This document shows positions 45,796 to 54,521 of a stretch of DNA of 64,000 nucleotides, piece by piece. Source of the stretch: Sphingomonas sp. R-74633 (GTDB taxonomy: Bacteria > Pseudomonadota > Alphaproteobacteria > Sphingomonadales > Sphingomonadaceae); contig NZ_JACCFG010000001.1 of the NCBI RefSeq assembly GCF_013416555.1, positions 620,001 through 684,000 on the forward strand. The letters run 5' to 3'. How positions within the stretch are numbered: the stretch's first letter is position 1; every line of letters begins with the position of its first letter. Position numbers and translations under genes: made by a program. The notes under the pieces are model-generated. The model was not told where the DNA came from and ran no database searches. It worked only from the letters and a program-made list of their open reading frames with translations.

Positions 45796-46020
45796 TTACT
45801 TAACGATGTAGGGCAGCAGGCCCAGGTGGCGGGCGCGCTTGATGGCCTGGGCCAGCTCGCGCTGCTTCTTCGCACTCACCGAAGTGATGCGCGACGGGAC
45901 GATCTTGCCGCGCTCAGAGACGAAGCCCTGCAGCAGACGGACGTCCTTATAGTCGATCCGGGGAGCGTCCTTCGCGGAGAAGGGGCAGCTCTTGCGACGG
46001 CGGAAAAACGGGCGTGCCAT
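45796..46020 (-). CDS. rpsR: 30S ribosomal protein S18
   Basis: 74 residues, standard length, with the typical basic start [38 protein letters not shown] and [10 protein letters not shown]. It binds S6 on the platform of the small subunit. Lies 13 bases after rpsF. Confidence 0.97.
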   Translation of the reverse strand: MARPFFRRRKSCPFSAKDAPRIDYKDVRLLQGFVSERGKIVPSRITSVSAKKQRELAQAIKRARHLGLLPYIVK

Positions 46021-46033
46021 GGTCTATATCTCC

Positions 46034-46432
46034 TTATTCGCCGCCGCCGAAACCGGTGTTGCCGCCGGCATCGTCGCGATCACGACGGCCGCGGCCGCGC
46101 TCACGGTCCTGGCCCTTGCGCATCATCACGGTCGGACCCTGCTCCAGCTCATCGACCTTGACGGTCATGTAGCGGATCACGTCTTCGTTGATCTGCGTCT
46201 GGCGCTCGAGCTCGGCGACGACACCCGCGGGGGCGTCGATTTCGAGCATCACGTAATGCGCCTTGCGGTTCTTCGCGATGCGGTAGGCGAGCGAACGAAG
46301 ACCCCAGGTCTCGGTCTTCACGACCTTGCCGTTATTGTCCTCGATGATCTTGGTGGCGGCTTCCGCCAGTGCGTCCACTTGCGCCTGTGCCAGATCCTGG
46401 CGCGCAAGGAACACGTGCTCGTACAGAGCCAT
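46034..46432 (-). CDS. rpsF: 30S ribosomal protein S6
   Basis: 132 residues: [45 protein letters not shown] and [14 protein letters not shown], then a charged Gly/Arg/Asp tail. I choose ATG 46432; the open frame runs about 58 codons further but is leader sequence. First gene of the S6-S18-L9 operon. The 206-base leader region upstream holds no gene; it probably contains the promoter and perhaps an S6:S18 autoregulatory structure, which I could not resolve by eye. Confidence 0.95.
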   Translation of the reverse strand: MALYEHVFLARQDLAQAQVDALAEAATKIIEDNNGKVVKTETWGLRSLAYRIAKNRKAHYVMLEIDAPAGVVAELERQTQINEDVIRYMTVKVDELEQGPTVMMRKGQDRERGRGRRDRDDAGGNTGFGGGE

Positions 46433-46638
46433 GCGTTCTCTTCCATCCTTGGCCGATCGCTGACGTGCACCCCATGTGCAACGCCCCTCCGGCTGTCGTC
46501 GTGCAATGATTCGCACGAGCGGGAATCGCTTCCCGACCCGAACGAAGGGGCGCGCATAGCGGAGGCAGAGAGGGAAGGCAACTGCTTTGCCCACCCGTGC
46601 GCCCAATAACCGTCGCCTTCGCGCGGCTGACGAACTAA

Positions 46639-47598
46639 CTAGTAGCGCTCGCCACTCCCGCGCGGCCGCGGCTGCGGGCGGGGCGGTTCGCTGCCGACTA
46701 CGATCGGCGCCGGGCTGCGCGAGAGCCAGCCCCCGTCATCGTCGAGCCGCGGCTTGGGGAAGTCCGCCGGCGGATGGATCGGCCCGCAGGCCTCGTCATC
46801 CCAGGACAGGCAGCGTAGCCGGTCGTTGAACATCACGCCGCGGATGTTGCCGGTGCTGCCGTCCTGGCGGGTATAGCTGCTGTCGAGATACCATTCGCGG
46901 TTCTTCTTGCGCTTGCCCGACTGGACCGGCTCAGAGACGCGGCCCATGTCGATGCCGCGGAAGTGGCGCGAATAGCTGTCGAGCTCGACCGCGGCGCGGA
47001 AGCGGCTCTCCGCCGCGCCGACGCCGTCGATCTTCTGGCTCAGCCAGTTAATCCGCCGGTCGCGCCGCGCTTCCTCCTCGCCCAGCTTCGAGATCCAGCC
47101 GGTGTCGCGCATGAACATGCCGACGGTGGAGAAGCTCACTTCGGATTGCTTGGGGATGCCGCGCACCGAGACGATCTGGCCCTGGAAGCCCTTGCTGCCG
47201 CAGGTCGTCGCCTGCCACATCGTGCCGTCCGCCTCGTAGAGTTCGCAGCCCACCGAGGTGCGCCGCCCGATCAGCGTGCCTTCGCGCAGCCCGTTCGGCC
47301 CCTCGAACCCGCCGACCGAGTAATAGAAGCCGGTCACATGCTCGCCGTCGAAGCTGAGTACGACCTTCACGCCGCCGCCGACGATCTGCTGGTAGCAGCG
47401 CTGGTCCTGATAGGGGCAGGGGCCCTGGTCGCGCCGGCGCTGATCGGCGGTGACCGATGTCTTGCCGGTATAATTGCCGAAATAGGCGACCTGGCCCTCG
47501 AAATCGGGGGAGAGGCTGCCGTCATTGCGGTCATCTGCCTGCGCCGCGAACGGCATGAGCATGGCGACGGCTAGGGCCGTAAGGGCTGCCCGGAACAT
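46639..47598 (-). CDS. Hypothetical exported protein, 319 residues
   Basis: Signal peptide [21 protein letters not shown], then a mature region with four to six Cys ([46 protein letters not shown]) that could form disulfides in the periplasm. The end is Pro/Arg-rich ([14 protein letters not shown]). I do not recognise the family. GGAGGAG lies before ATG 47598. It stands alone between rpsF and the RcnB-like gene, all on the minus strand. Confidence 0.75.
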   Translation of the reverse strand: MFRAALTALAVAMLMPFAAQADDRNDGSLSPDFEGQVAYFGNYTGKTSVTADQRRRDQGPCPYQDQRCYQQIVGGGVKVVLSFDGEHVTGFYYSVGGFEGPNGLREGTLIGRRTSVGCELYEADGTMWQATTCGSKGFQGQIVSVRGIPKQSEVSFSTVGMFMRDTGWISKLGEEEARRDRRINWLSQKIDGVGAAESRFRAAVELDSYSRHFRGIDMGRVSEPVQSGKRKKNREWYLDSSYTRQDGSTGNIRGVMFNDRLRCLSWDDEACGPIHPPADFPKPRLDDDGGWLSRSPAPIVVGSEPPRPQPRPRGSGERY

Positions 47599-47679
47599 CC
47601 TGCACTCCTCCCAGTCGATTGCGTTAACCATAACACTAACGCAGGCGAAACGAGGAGTCGGATTCTTCTCATAGTTGTA

Positions 47680-47707
47680 AAACGGCAGGGCATGGGCCCT
47701 GCCGTTT
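47680..47707 (-). terminator. Intrinsic terminator of the RcnB-like gene
   Basis: Perfect 11-base stem (AAACGGCAGGG / CCCTGCCGTTT) with a 6-base loop, 22 bases after the stop. The minus strand continues with TTTTA. Confidence 0.7.
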
Positions 47708-47729
47708 CATGCTTTGTCAGGCGATCGTC

Positions 47730-48065
47730 TTAGCGGATCGCGTTCGCGAACACCGCGGCGATGATGCCGGAGGTGATGCCGACCAGCACCGCGTCATTGC
47801 CCGACTGGACATAGCGATAGCCGCGCGGCGGGGCCTTCAGGCCACGATAGTGGCGATAGTCGACCTGGCGATAGTTGCGCGCATAGCGGCTGTCGAAGCG
47901 GTCGCCCTTGTGCCAGCTGCGATAAGTCGGCTTGGCGACGACGACCTTCTTCTTGACCACCACCTTCTGCACCGGCGGACGGCCGTGATACTGCTGCGGT
48001 GCTGCGGCGAGCACCGGGGTGGCGACCATCGAAGCCAGTGCGGCGGCGATAATGAACTTCTTCAT
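47730..48065 (-). CDS. RcnB-like small periplasmic protein
   Basis: 111 residues: signal peptide MKKFIIAAALASMVATPVLA, a basic stretch (VQKVVVKKKVVVAKP), the RcnB-type core WHKGDRFDSRYARNYRQVDYRHYRGLKAPPRGYRYVQSGNDAVLV and a hydrophobic end (GITSGIIAAVFANAI). RcnB of E. coli affects nickel/cobalt balance; the many RcnB-like proteins of sphingomonads have no assigned role. ATG 48065 has GAGAAAGAGGAG upstream. Confidence 0.85.
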   Translation of the reverse strand: MKKFIIAAALASMVATPVLAAAPQQYHGRPPVQKVVVKKKVVVAKPTYRSWHKGDRFDSRYARNYRQVDYRHYRGLKAPPRGYRYVQSGNDAVLVGITSGIIAAVFANAIR

Positions 48066-48155
48066 GACTGCACTCCTCTTTCTCTCTCTGGCGCCGGTTG
48101 GCTCCGGCGTTGAGGTCAATTTGGGGACCGCGTGTCGCAGACGTTTGTCTCGGGC

Positions 48156-48184
48156 ATTGCGAAATGGTCGCAATGTTTCGCAAT
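48156..48184. promoter_or_regulatory. Perfect 9-base inverted repeat between rcnB-like gene and fabD
   Basis: ATTGCGAAA-N11-TTTCGCAAT in the 227-base divergent gap, with a further GGTCGCAAT half-site inside. It has the shape of a repressor operator, 91 bases from the RcnB-like start and 109 from fabD. No regulator assigned. Confidence 0.4.
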
Positions 48185-48292
48185 CCTGTCCCGAGCGTTC
48201 ATCTTCGCGGCAGAGCGCCGCAGGGTTGCGTCGGGCAGGGCAGGGTTCTAACCCGCGCCCCCAATCAAGCGTCGCCGATTTAGGAGAGAGAC

Positions 48293-49228
48293 ATGCGCGC
48301 CTTCATCTTCCCCGGACAGGGCAGCCAGGCCGTCGGCATGGGCAAGGCCCTCGCCGACGCGAGCGCCGTGGCGCGCGAAGTCTTCCAGGAAGTCGATGAC
48401 GCGCTGGGCCAGAAGCTGTTCCAGCTGATGACCGAGGGTCCCGAGGACCAGCTGACCCTCACCGCCAACGCCCAGCCGGCGATCATGGCCAATGCCATCG
48501 CGGTGCTGCGCGTGCTCGAGAAGGAAGGCGGCATCCGCCTCGCCGACAAGGCCGATTTCGTCGCCGGCCACAGCCTCGGCGAATATACCGCGCTGTGCGC
48601 CGCAGGTGCCTTCGATCTCGCCACCACCGCCCGGCTGCTGCGCGTCCGCGGCGACGCGATGCAGGCCGCCGTCCCGGTGGGCGTCGGCGCGATGGCCGCG
48701 ATCCTCGGCGCCGACCGCGAAAAGGCCCAGGCAATTGCGGATGCCGCGGCCGAGGGCCAGGTCTGCACCGTCGCCAACGACAATGATCCCTCGCAGGTCG
48801 TGATCTCGGGCCACCGCGAGGCGGTCGAGCGCGCGCTGCCGATCGCCAAGGAAATGGGCGCCAAGCGCGCGCTGCTCCTGCCCGTCTCCGCGCCCTTCCA
48901 TTGCCCGCTGATGCAGCCTGCCGCCGATGCGATGGCCGAGGCGCTCGCCGCCGTCGCGATCCAGGCGCCGTTCGTGCCCGTCTACGCCAATGTCACCGCC
49001 GCGCCCGTCGCCGACCCCGACACAATCCGCGCGCTGCTCGTCGAGCAGGTCACCGGCATGGTCCGCTGGCGCGAATCGGTGCTGGCGATGTTCGCCGCGG
49101 GCGTGACCGACTATGTCGAGTTTGGTGGCAAGGTGCTGGGTGGCATGGTCAAGCGTATCACCCCCGACGCCGCACCGGTGAGCGTGGTGTCGATGGACGA
49201 CATCGAAGCGCTCGTGAAGAGCCTCTAA
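48293..49228 (+). CDS. fabD: Malonyl-CoA:ACP transacylase
   Basis: Loads malonyl groups onto acyl carrier protein for fatty-acid synthesis. 311 residues with FPGQGSQAVGMG, the nucleophile GHSLGEY, the Arg-containing LLRVRGDAMQ and the catalytic His in SAPFHCPLM. AGGAGAG precedes ATG 48293. First gene of fabD-fabG and the following small genes. Confidence 0.97.
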   Translation: MRAFIFPGQGSQAVGMGKALADASAVAREVFQEVDDALGQKLFQLMTEGPEDQLTLTANAQPAIMANAIAVLRVLEKEGGIRLADKADFVAGHSLGEYTALCAAGAFDLATTARLLRVRGDAMQAAVPVGVGAMAAILGADREKAQAIADAAAEGQVCTVANDNDPSQVVISGHREAVERALPIAKEMGAKRALLLPVSAPFHCPLMQPAADAMAEALAAVAIQAPFVPVYANVTAAPVADPDTIRALLVEQVTGMVRWRESVLAMFAAGVTDYVEFGGKVLGGMVKRITPDAAPVSVVSMDDIEALVKSL

Positions 49229-49252
49229 CTGGCCCCGAATAGGAGAAGACCA

Positions 49253-49993
49253 ATGTTCGACCTCACTGGCATGACCGCCCTCGTCACCGGCGCCTCGGGC
49301 GGTATCGGCTCCGCGGTGGCCAAGGCGCTCGCTGCGCAGGGCGCCCGGCTCGCCATCTCCGGCAGCAATGTCGAGAAGCTCGAGGCCTTCCGCGCCGAAC
49401 TGGGCGGCGACCATGTCGCGCTCCCGTGCAACCTGTCCGACGCGGCGCAGGTCGACGCGCTCGTCCCCCAGGCGGTCGAGGCGCTCGGCGGCAAGCTCGA
49501 CATCCTCGTCAACAATGCCGGCGTCACCCGCGACAACCTCACCATGCGGATGAAGGACGAGGAGTGGGACCAGGTCATCACGGTGAACCTCGAAGCCGCC
49601 TTCCGCCTGATCCGCGCCGCCGCCAAGCCGATGATGAAGGCCCGATTCGGCCGCATGATCTCGATCACCTCGGTTGTCGGCGCGACGGGTAACCCGGGCC
49701 AGGCCAACTACGCCGCGTCCAAGGCCGGCCTGGTCGGCATGTCCAAGGCAGTCGCCCAGGAACTGGCCAGCCGCAACGTGACGGTGAACTGCGTCGCCCC
49801 GGGCTTCATCCGCTCGGCGATGACCGACGTGCTGCCCGAGGCGCAGAAGACCGCGCTGCTCACCCGCATCCCGGCCGGCGACCTCGGCACCGGGGAGGAT
49901 ATCGGCGCCGCCGTCGTCTATCTCGCCAGCAAGGAAGCCGGCTATGTCACTGGCCAGACCTTGCATGTGAACGGCGGTATGGCGATGCTCTGA
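49253..49993 (+). CDS. fabG: 3-oxoacyl-ACP reductase
   Basis: NADPH-dependent short-chain dehydrogenase of fatty-acid elongation, 246 residues. Visible: cofactor loop TGASGGIGSAV, NNAG, catalytic Ser in ITSVVG, Tyr/Lys in YAASKAG and the end GQTLHVNGGMAML. Lies 24 bases after fabD. Confidence 0.97.
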   Translation: MFDLTGMTALVTGASGGIGSAVAKALAAQGARLAISGSNVEKLEAFRAELGGDHVALPCNLSDAAQVDALVPQAVEALGGKLDILVNNAGVTRDNLTMRMKDEEWDQVITVNLEAAFRLIRAAAKPMMKARFGRMISITSVVGATGNPGQANYAASKAGLVGMSKAVAQELASRNVTVNCVAPGFIRSAMTDVLPEAQKTALLTRIPAGDLGTGEDIGAAVVYLASKEAGYVTGQTLHVNGGMAML

Positions 49994-50016
49994 GCCCTGA
50001 ACGGGGAGGAGATATC

Positions 50017-50520
50017 ATGCTGGCTTTCGGAATCGCGCTCGGGCTGGCTTTGGCGCAACAGGCGCATAGCCCGGCCGATTGCGTGCTGGACCGATTGACG
50101 GCAGGCCAGCGCGCGGGGCTGGCCGATACGGCCGTGGGCATGGTCAGGACCGGCACGTTCGGGGGCGACACCCTGTCCAACCTGTCACCCATGCCGGGGT
50201 GCCAGTCCGAGAATCACTGGTCGGCGCAACAGGCCGAGTTCGTCGCGCGCTATACCATTGCCCGCTCGGGGCTGTCCGACGCGCGCAAGGCCATGCTCGA
50301 GGCGGGGTTCGATGCGGATGCCATCGAAGCGGCCTATCGCGCGCTCCCCGAGGCGAGGCGTCGGCAGCAGCTCGCTCGCGAGGAAGTCGTCGCCATCTTC
50401 AGCCATCTCGGCGCCAAGGGGGTGAAGATTACGGCGGAAGGCGCACCCGTGATCGGCCGCTATGTCGGCCTGCTCAACATTATCGACGCGGTTCCGGTAC
50501 TGCTCACCGCCGGAAAGTGA
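50017..50520 (+). CDS. Small secreted hypothetical protein, paralogue 1
   Basis: 167 residues with a minimal signal-like start (MLAFGIALGLALAQQAHS). The mature part has a Cys pair, ADCVLDRLTAG and PGCQSENHWSAQQAEF, and is otherwise helical (YTIARSGLSDARKAMLEAGFDADAIEAAYRALP). The pattern Cys-x(about 40)-C-x-x-E-N-x-W-S is shared with the next gene, so they are paralogues. GGGGAGGAG precedes ATG 50017. Function unknown; it sits inside the fatty-acid cluster, 23 bases after fabG. Confidence 0.7.
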   Translation: MLAFGIALGLALAQQAHSPADCVLDRLTAGQRAGLADTAVGMVRTGTFGGDTLSNLSPMPGCQSENHWSAQQAEFVARYTIARSGLSDARKAMLEAGFDADAIEAAYRALPEARRRQQLAREEVVAIFSHLGAKGVKITAEGAPVIGRYVGLLNIIDAVPVLLTAGK

Positions 50521-50586
50521 TCCGGGGCTTGTGCAAAGGCCGCGCGGCGGCGATGCTTGTGCCCCGGGGACCAGGAGTTGAAGTGC

Positions 50587-51123
50587 ATGCGTAGTCTCGT
50601 CCTTGCTACCCTCGGCGTACTCGTCACGGCCATGCCGGCCCATGCCGCCGATCTCGCGACGATCGATTGCGTGATCGGCAAGCTCAAGCCCGCGCTCACC
50701 GCGCAGATCACGACCGACATCACCCGTAACATGGAGGATGCCACCGCGGTGCGCCCTACCTATGATGCGGCGGTGGGCAGCGGCATCTCGATCGCCGCCA
50801 AGGAATGCGCGACCGAGAATAAATGGTCCGATGCGGCGCTGGAAGCCGCGCGCGTCTACACGCTCGCCAAGCTCGGCCAGCCGATCGCCGAAAAGGCCGT
50901 CGTCGCGCAGGGGTTCGATACCGGTGCGCTCGAAGCGCAGTTCGACGGGCTGCCCGAGGACACGCAGAACCGCCCGCTCACCACGGTGGAGATGCAGGGC
51001 CTGGTTATCGCCTCGGTCACCGACGAGGCGAAGCAGACCCGCGCCAACGCCGCACTTCTCAACAAATATTTCCTCTTCCTCAGCACCGTGCGCTATTCTG
51101 CGTGGCAGTTTTCGCAGGCCTGA
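50587..51123 (+). CDS. Small secreted hypothetical protein, paralogue 2
   Basis: 178 residues: a clear signal peptide (MRSLVLATLGVLVTAMPAHA), then IDCVIGKLKPALTAQI, KECATENKWSDAALEAARVYTLAKLG and EKAVVAQGFDTGALEAQFDGLPE. It shares the two-Cys, E-N-x-W-S layout and helical order with paralogue 1. CAGGAG lies before ATG 50587. Located between fabG and acpP. No known domain recognised. Confidence 0.75.
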   Translation: MRSLVLATLGVLVTAMPAHAADLATIDCVIGKLKPALTAQITTDITRNMEDATAVRPTYDAAVGSGISIAAKECATENKWSDAALEAARVYTLAKLGQPIAEKAVVAQGFDTGALEAQFDGLPEDTQNRPLTTVEMQGLVIASVTDEAKQTRANAALLNKYFLFLSTVRYSAWQFSQA

Positions 51124-51233
51124 GGATAAGCCTAACGTTACGGTGCGGGTGCGCACCCTCTTGCAACGGCACCATGTGCGATCTAGGTGCGTTCCAACGA
51201 TTGAGCCCCTAGCTACAAAGGAAAACAGGGACC

Positions 51234-51482
51234 ATGGCCACTCAGGAAGAGATCACCACCCGCGTGACCGCGCTCGTTGTCGATCACCTCGGCGTCGACA
51301 AGAATGATGTCACGCTGACGGCGAGCTTCATCGACGATCTGGGCGCAGACAGCCTCGACATCGTCGAGCTGGTGATGGCGTTCGAAGAAGAATTCGGCGT
51401 CGAGATCCCCGACGATGCGGCTGAGAAGATCAGCACCGTCGGCGACGCGGTCAACTACATCTCCGAGCACCAGGCGGGCTGA
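51234..51482 (+). CDS. acpP: Acyl carrier protein
   Basis: 82-residue acidic carrier of growing fatty acyl chains, with the phosphopantetheine site [12 protein letters not shown] and helix-3 [13 protein letters not shown]. The 110-base upstream gap probably has its own promoter, as is usual for this highly expressed gene. A terminator follows before fabF. Confidence 0.98.
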   Translation: MATQEEITTRVTALVVDHLGVDKNDVTLTASFIDDLGADSLDIVELVMAFEEEFGVEIPDDAAEKISTVGDAVNYISEHQAG

Positions 51483-51528
51483 TCGTCCATCCGGACGATC
51501 GCGCCCTTATGGGCCGAGCTTGAATCAG

Positions 51529-51578
51529 CGGCTCCCCGTCCCGGGCTCGAAAAGAGTTGGGCGGGGAGCCGTTTTGTT
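51529..51578 (+). terminator. Intrinsic terminator between acpP and fabF
   Basis: Ten-base perfect arms (CGGCTCCCCG / CGGGGAGCCG) with an inner loop that can pair further, followed by TTTTGTTT. A smaller 8-base hairpin (51481-51500) lies directly on the acpP stop. Together they would let acpP be expressed in excess of fabF. Confidence 0.8.
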
Positions 51579-51646
51579 TATGGCCTGGGAAGCCTGATTT
51601 TTCAGGAGCTTCCGGGCAAGAATTTGAAGTTTGACGGAGAAAGCGG

Positions 51647-52906
51647 ATGCGCCGTGTAGTTGTCACCGGCCTTGGCCTCGTCACCCCGCTGGGTGCCGAT
51701 GTCGAGACAGCCTGGAAGAACATCATCGCCGCCAAGTCTGGCGCGGGCACGATCACCCGCTTCGATGCGACCGACTTCCACAGCAATTATGCCTGTGAAG
51801 TGAAGGGTCCGGAGCATGAATATGGCTTCGATCCGAACAAGCGCGTCGACCACAAGGTCCAGCGCCAGGTCGATCCGTTCATCATCTTCGGCATCGATGC
51901 CGCCGGCCAGGCGATCGAGGATGCCGGTCTGCTCGACATGGACGAGGCGACCCGCTTCCGCGCCGGTTGCTCGATCGGCTCGGGCATCGGCGGCCTGCCG
52001 GGCATCGAGAGCGAATCGCTCGTGCTCGCCGAAAAAGGCCCGAAGCGCGTCTCGCCGCACTTCGTCCATGGCCGCCTGATCAACCTGATCTCGGGCCAGG
52101 TCAGCATCAAATACGGCCTGATGGGCCCGAATCACGCCGTGGTCACCGCCTGCTCGACCGGCGCCCATTCGATCGGCGACGCCGCGCGGATGATCGCGAT
52201 GGACGATGCCGACATCATGCTCGCCGGCGGTGCCGAGGCGACGATCTGCCCGATCGGCATTGCCGGCTTCGGCCAGGCACGCGCGCTGTCGACCAGCTTC
52301 CGCGACGAGCCGTGGCGCGCCAGCCGCCCCTGGGACCAGGACCGTGATGGCTTCGTCATGGGCGAGGGCGCGGGCATCGTCGTGCTCGAGGAATATGAGC
52401 ACGCCAAGGCGCGCGGCGCGAAGATCTATGCCGAAGTCGTCGGCTATGGCCTGTCGGGCGACGCCTATCACGTCACTGCGCCGCATCCGGAAGGTTCGGG
52501 TGCGTTCCGCTCGATGCAGATGGCAGTGAAGAAGTCGGGCCTCGACCTCTCCGACATCGACTACATCAACGCGCACGGCACCTCGACGCCGCTCGGCGAC
52601 GAGCTCGAGCTGGGCGCGGTTCGCCGCCTGTTCGGCAATGCGATCGGCGATCTCTCGATGAGCTCGACCAAGTCGGCGATCGGCCACCTTCTGGGCGGTG
52701 CCGGCGCGGTAGAGAGCATCTTCTGCATCCTCGCACTGCGCGACCAGATCGTCCCGCCGACGCTCAACCTCGACAATCCGAGCGAGAATTGCGCGGGCAT
52801 CGACCTCGTCCCGCACAAGGCCAAGGAGCGCAAGGTGAAGGCCGTGCTGAACAACTCGTTCGGCTTCGGCGGCACCAATGCCAGCCTGGTGATGAAGGCT
52901 GTCTGA
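51647..52906 (+). CDS. fabF: 3-oxoacyl-ACP synthase II
   Basis: Condensing enzyme of fatty-acid elongation, 419 residues. Start MRRVVVTGLGLVTPLG, active Cys in VVTACSTGAHSIG, His in NAHGTSTPLGD and TKSAIGHLLGGAGA, and the end NNSFGFGGTNASLV. CGGAGAAAG precedes ATG 51647. Confidence 0.97.
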   Translation: MRRVVVTGLGLVTPLGADVETAWKNIIAAKSGAGTITRFDATDFHSNYACEVKGPEHEYGFDPNKRVDHKVQRQVDPFIIFGIDAAGQAIEDAGLLDMDEATRFRAGCSIGSGIGGLPGIESESLVLAEKGPKRVSPHFVHGRLINLISGQVSIKYGLMGPNHAVVTACSTGAHSIGDAARMIAMDDADIMLAGGAEATICPIGIAGFGQARALSTSFRDEPWRASRPWDQDRDGFVMGEGAGIVVLEEYEHAKARGAKIYAEVVGYGLSGDAYHVTAPHPEGSGAFRSMQMAVKKSGLDLSDIDYINAHGTSTPLGDELELGAVRRLFGNAIGDLSMSSTKSAIGHLLGGAGAVESIFCILALRDQIVPPTLNLDNPSENCAGIDLVPHKAKERKVKAVLNNSFGFGGTNASLVMKAV

Positions 52907-53921
52907 GGACACATCTGCGCCGGCAGCCAAGCCCGCCCGGAAGCCGCGCAAGCGGCGGCTGGGCGGCTGTGCGCTGCTCGTCGCGATCCTGGTGCTGGTC
53001 GCGCTCGGCATGGGCGTGCTCCAGCTCTGGGGCGGAGCGGGACCGGCGCGGCAGAATATCTCGGTCCTGATCCCCGAAGGCTCGAGCCTGTCGCGCGCCG
53101 CGACCGAGCTCGAAAAGGCCGGTGCGATCGGTTCGGCCCGCCAGTTCCTCGTGCTCGCCAAGATCCTTGGCAGCAAGGATCCGATCAAGGCGGGCGAATA
53201 TCGCGTGCCCGCGCGGCTCAGCCAGTCCGACATCCTCAAGATGATGCAGGGCGGCCGCACGCTCCAGCGCTTCGTCACGATCCCTGAGGGCACGCCCTCG
53301 ATCGTCGTCTACGAGACGCTGATGAAGGCGCCCCAGCTGAGCGGCGAGATCGAAGTGCCGGTCGAAGGCACCGTGCTGCCCGACAGCTATGCCTATAATC
53401 GCGGCGATACCCGCCAGGCGGTGCTCGATCGCATGCAGAAGGCGATGGTCAATTACCTCGCCCGCGCCTGGGAGGCCCGCAAGCCCGGCATCGCAGTCAA
53501 CGACCCGCGCGACGCGCTGACGCTGGCCTCGATCGTCGAGAAGGAAACCGGCAAGTCGGAAGAGCGCAAGACGGTCGCCGCGGTCTATTCGAACCGCCTG
53601 CGCCAGAACATGATGCTCCAGGCCGACCCGACCTTCATCTACCCGATCACCAAGGGCAAGCCGCTGGGCCGCCGTCCGCTGCTCTCCGAAGTGCACGCGA
53701 AGAACGCCTACAACACCTATGAGATGACTGGCCTGCCCGCAGGCCCGATCACCAATCCGGGCCGCGCCAGCATCGACGCGGTGCTCGATCCGGCGAACTC
53801 CTCTGCGCTCTATTTCGTCGCGGACGGGACAGGCGGCCATGTGTTCGCCGACACGCTCGAGCAGCACAACGCCAATGTGCAGAAATGGTACGCGATCCGG
53901 CGGGCACGCGGCGAGATGTAA
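52899..53921 (+). CDS. mltG: Endolytic murein transglycosylase MltG (YceG-like)
   Basis: Inner-membrane lytic transglycosylase that ends nascent glycan strands. The frame contains the LysM-like part (NISVLIPEGSSLSRAATELEKAG), KAGEYRVPARLS, EGTVLPDSYAY, the catalytic Glu in LASIVEKETGK, and LPAGPITNPGRASIDAVL. The first ATG/GTG/TTG in frame is GTG 52992, which would cut the membrane helix in half. The frame is open back to 52896 and reads as a basic cytoplasmic tail plus full helix (KPRKRRLGGCALLVAILVLV), so I start it at CTG 52899, overlapping the fabF stop by 8 bases. Start uncertain, gene certain. Confidence 0.88.
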   Translation: MSEDTSAPAAKPARKPRKRRLGGCALLVAILVLVALGMGVLQLWGGAGPARQNISVLIPEGSSLSRAATELEKAGAIGSARQFLVLAKILGSKDPIKAGEYRVPARLSQSDILKMMQGGRTLQRFVTIPEGTPSIVVYETLMKAPQLSGEIEVPVEGTVLPDSYAYNRGDTRQAVLDRMQKAMVNYLARAWEARKPGIAVNDPRDALTLASIVEKETGKSEERKTVAAVYSNRLRQNMMLQADPTFIYPITKGKPLGRRPLLSEVHAKNAYNTYEMTGLPAGPITNPGRASIDAVLDPANSSALYFVADGTGGHVFADTLEQHNANVQKWYAIRRARGEM

Positions 53922-53928
53922 GAAGCCG

Positions 53929-54396
53929 TCAGGCGAACCCTTCGCCCGGCTTCAGTCCCATCTGCCCGTGATGGTGGATCGCGATCCCGTTGAGGAAGCT
54001 GTTGGCGATCATTCGGGCGCGTTCGTGGACATGCTCGGCGGCATCCCCGCCGCCGATCTCGGCCAAAGTCGCGGCGAACAGGTCGAGCCAGCGCGCGAAC
54101 ATCGCCTTGTCGAGCCCGGGTATCGCCAGATGCAGCGGCATCGGCCGCCCGAGATATTCGCCGCTGCTGAACAGGACCGAGCGCCAGAAGCGCTTCATCT
54201 GTGCCAGATGCGGCGCCCAATCCGTGATCCGCGCGCCGAAGATCGGCCCGAGCACCGGATCAGCCTGGATGCGCCCGTAGAAGCGGTCGACCAACTCGGA
54301 GACGAACGCATCGTCGATCCCCATTTCGGCCGCCGCGCGCCGCTTCTCGTCGCGCATCGCGGTCGCGTGGGGGGATGGGGTGCCGGTCTTCTCCAT
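53929..54396 (-). CDS. Truncated haemoglobin (group III type)
   Basis: 155 residues; a small haem protein that binds O2 or NO. Seen: VSELVDRFYGRIQADPVLGPIF, WAPHLAQMKRFWRSVLFSSGEYLGRPMPLHLAI with the likely proximal His in MPLHL, and FARWLDLFAATL. I start at ATG 54396 (MEKTGTPSP); an internal ATG before MRDEKRR is possible. It follows eda on the same strand but after a hairpin, so it probably has its own promoter. Confidence 0.88.
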   Translation of the reverse strand: MEKTGTPSPHATAMRDEKRRAAAEMGIDDAFVSELVDRFYGRIQADPVLGPIFGARITDWAPHLAQMKRFWRSVLFSSGEYLGRPMPLHLAIPGLDKAMFARWLDLFAATLAEIGGGDAAEHVHERARMIANSFLNGIAIHHHGQMGLKPGEGFA

Positions 54397-54465
54397 TGCC
54401 GCTATCTGGGGACGGCGGCCCGCGATGGAAATGGGACATTCGGTCCCAGCATCAGCGGCGGAACG

Positions 54466-54504
54466 AAATGGGGCGGGCCGCCGGATAGCGACCCGCCCCA
54501 ATTT
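54466..54504 (-). terminator. Hairpin after eda
   Basis: GGGGCGGG-containing arms of 12 bases pair around a 14-base loop, 18 bases after the eda stop, with ATTTCGTT following on the minus strand. Likely terminator of the glk-eda unit. Confidence 0.6.
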
Positions 54505-54521
54505 GTACCCGAAAGCGCGGC

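Noticed and set aside
46433..46638. S6:S18-binding leader of rpsF
   Set aside because: Such leaders are known before rpsF, and GC-rich stems could form here, but I could not identify the specific bulged CCG structure with confidence.
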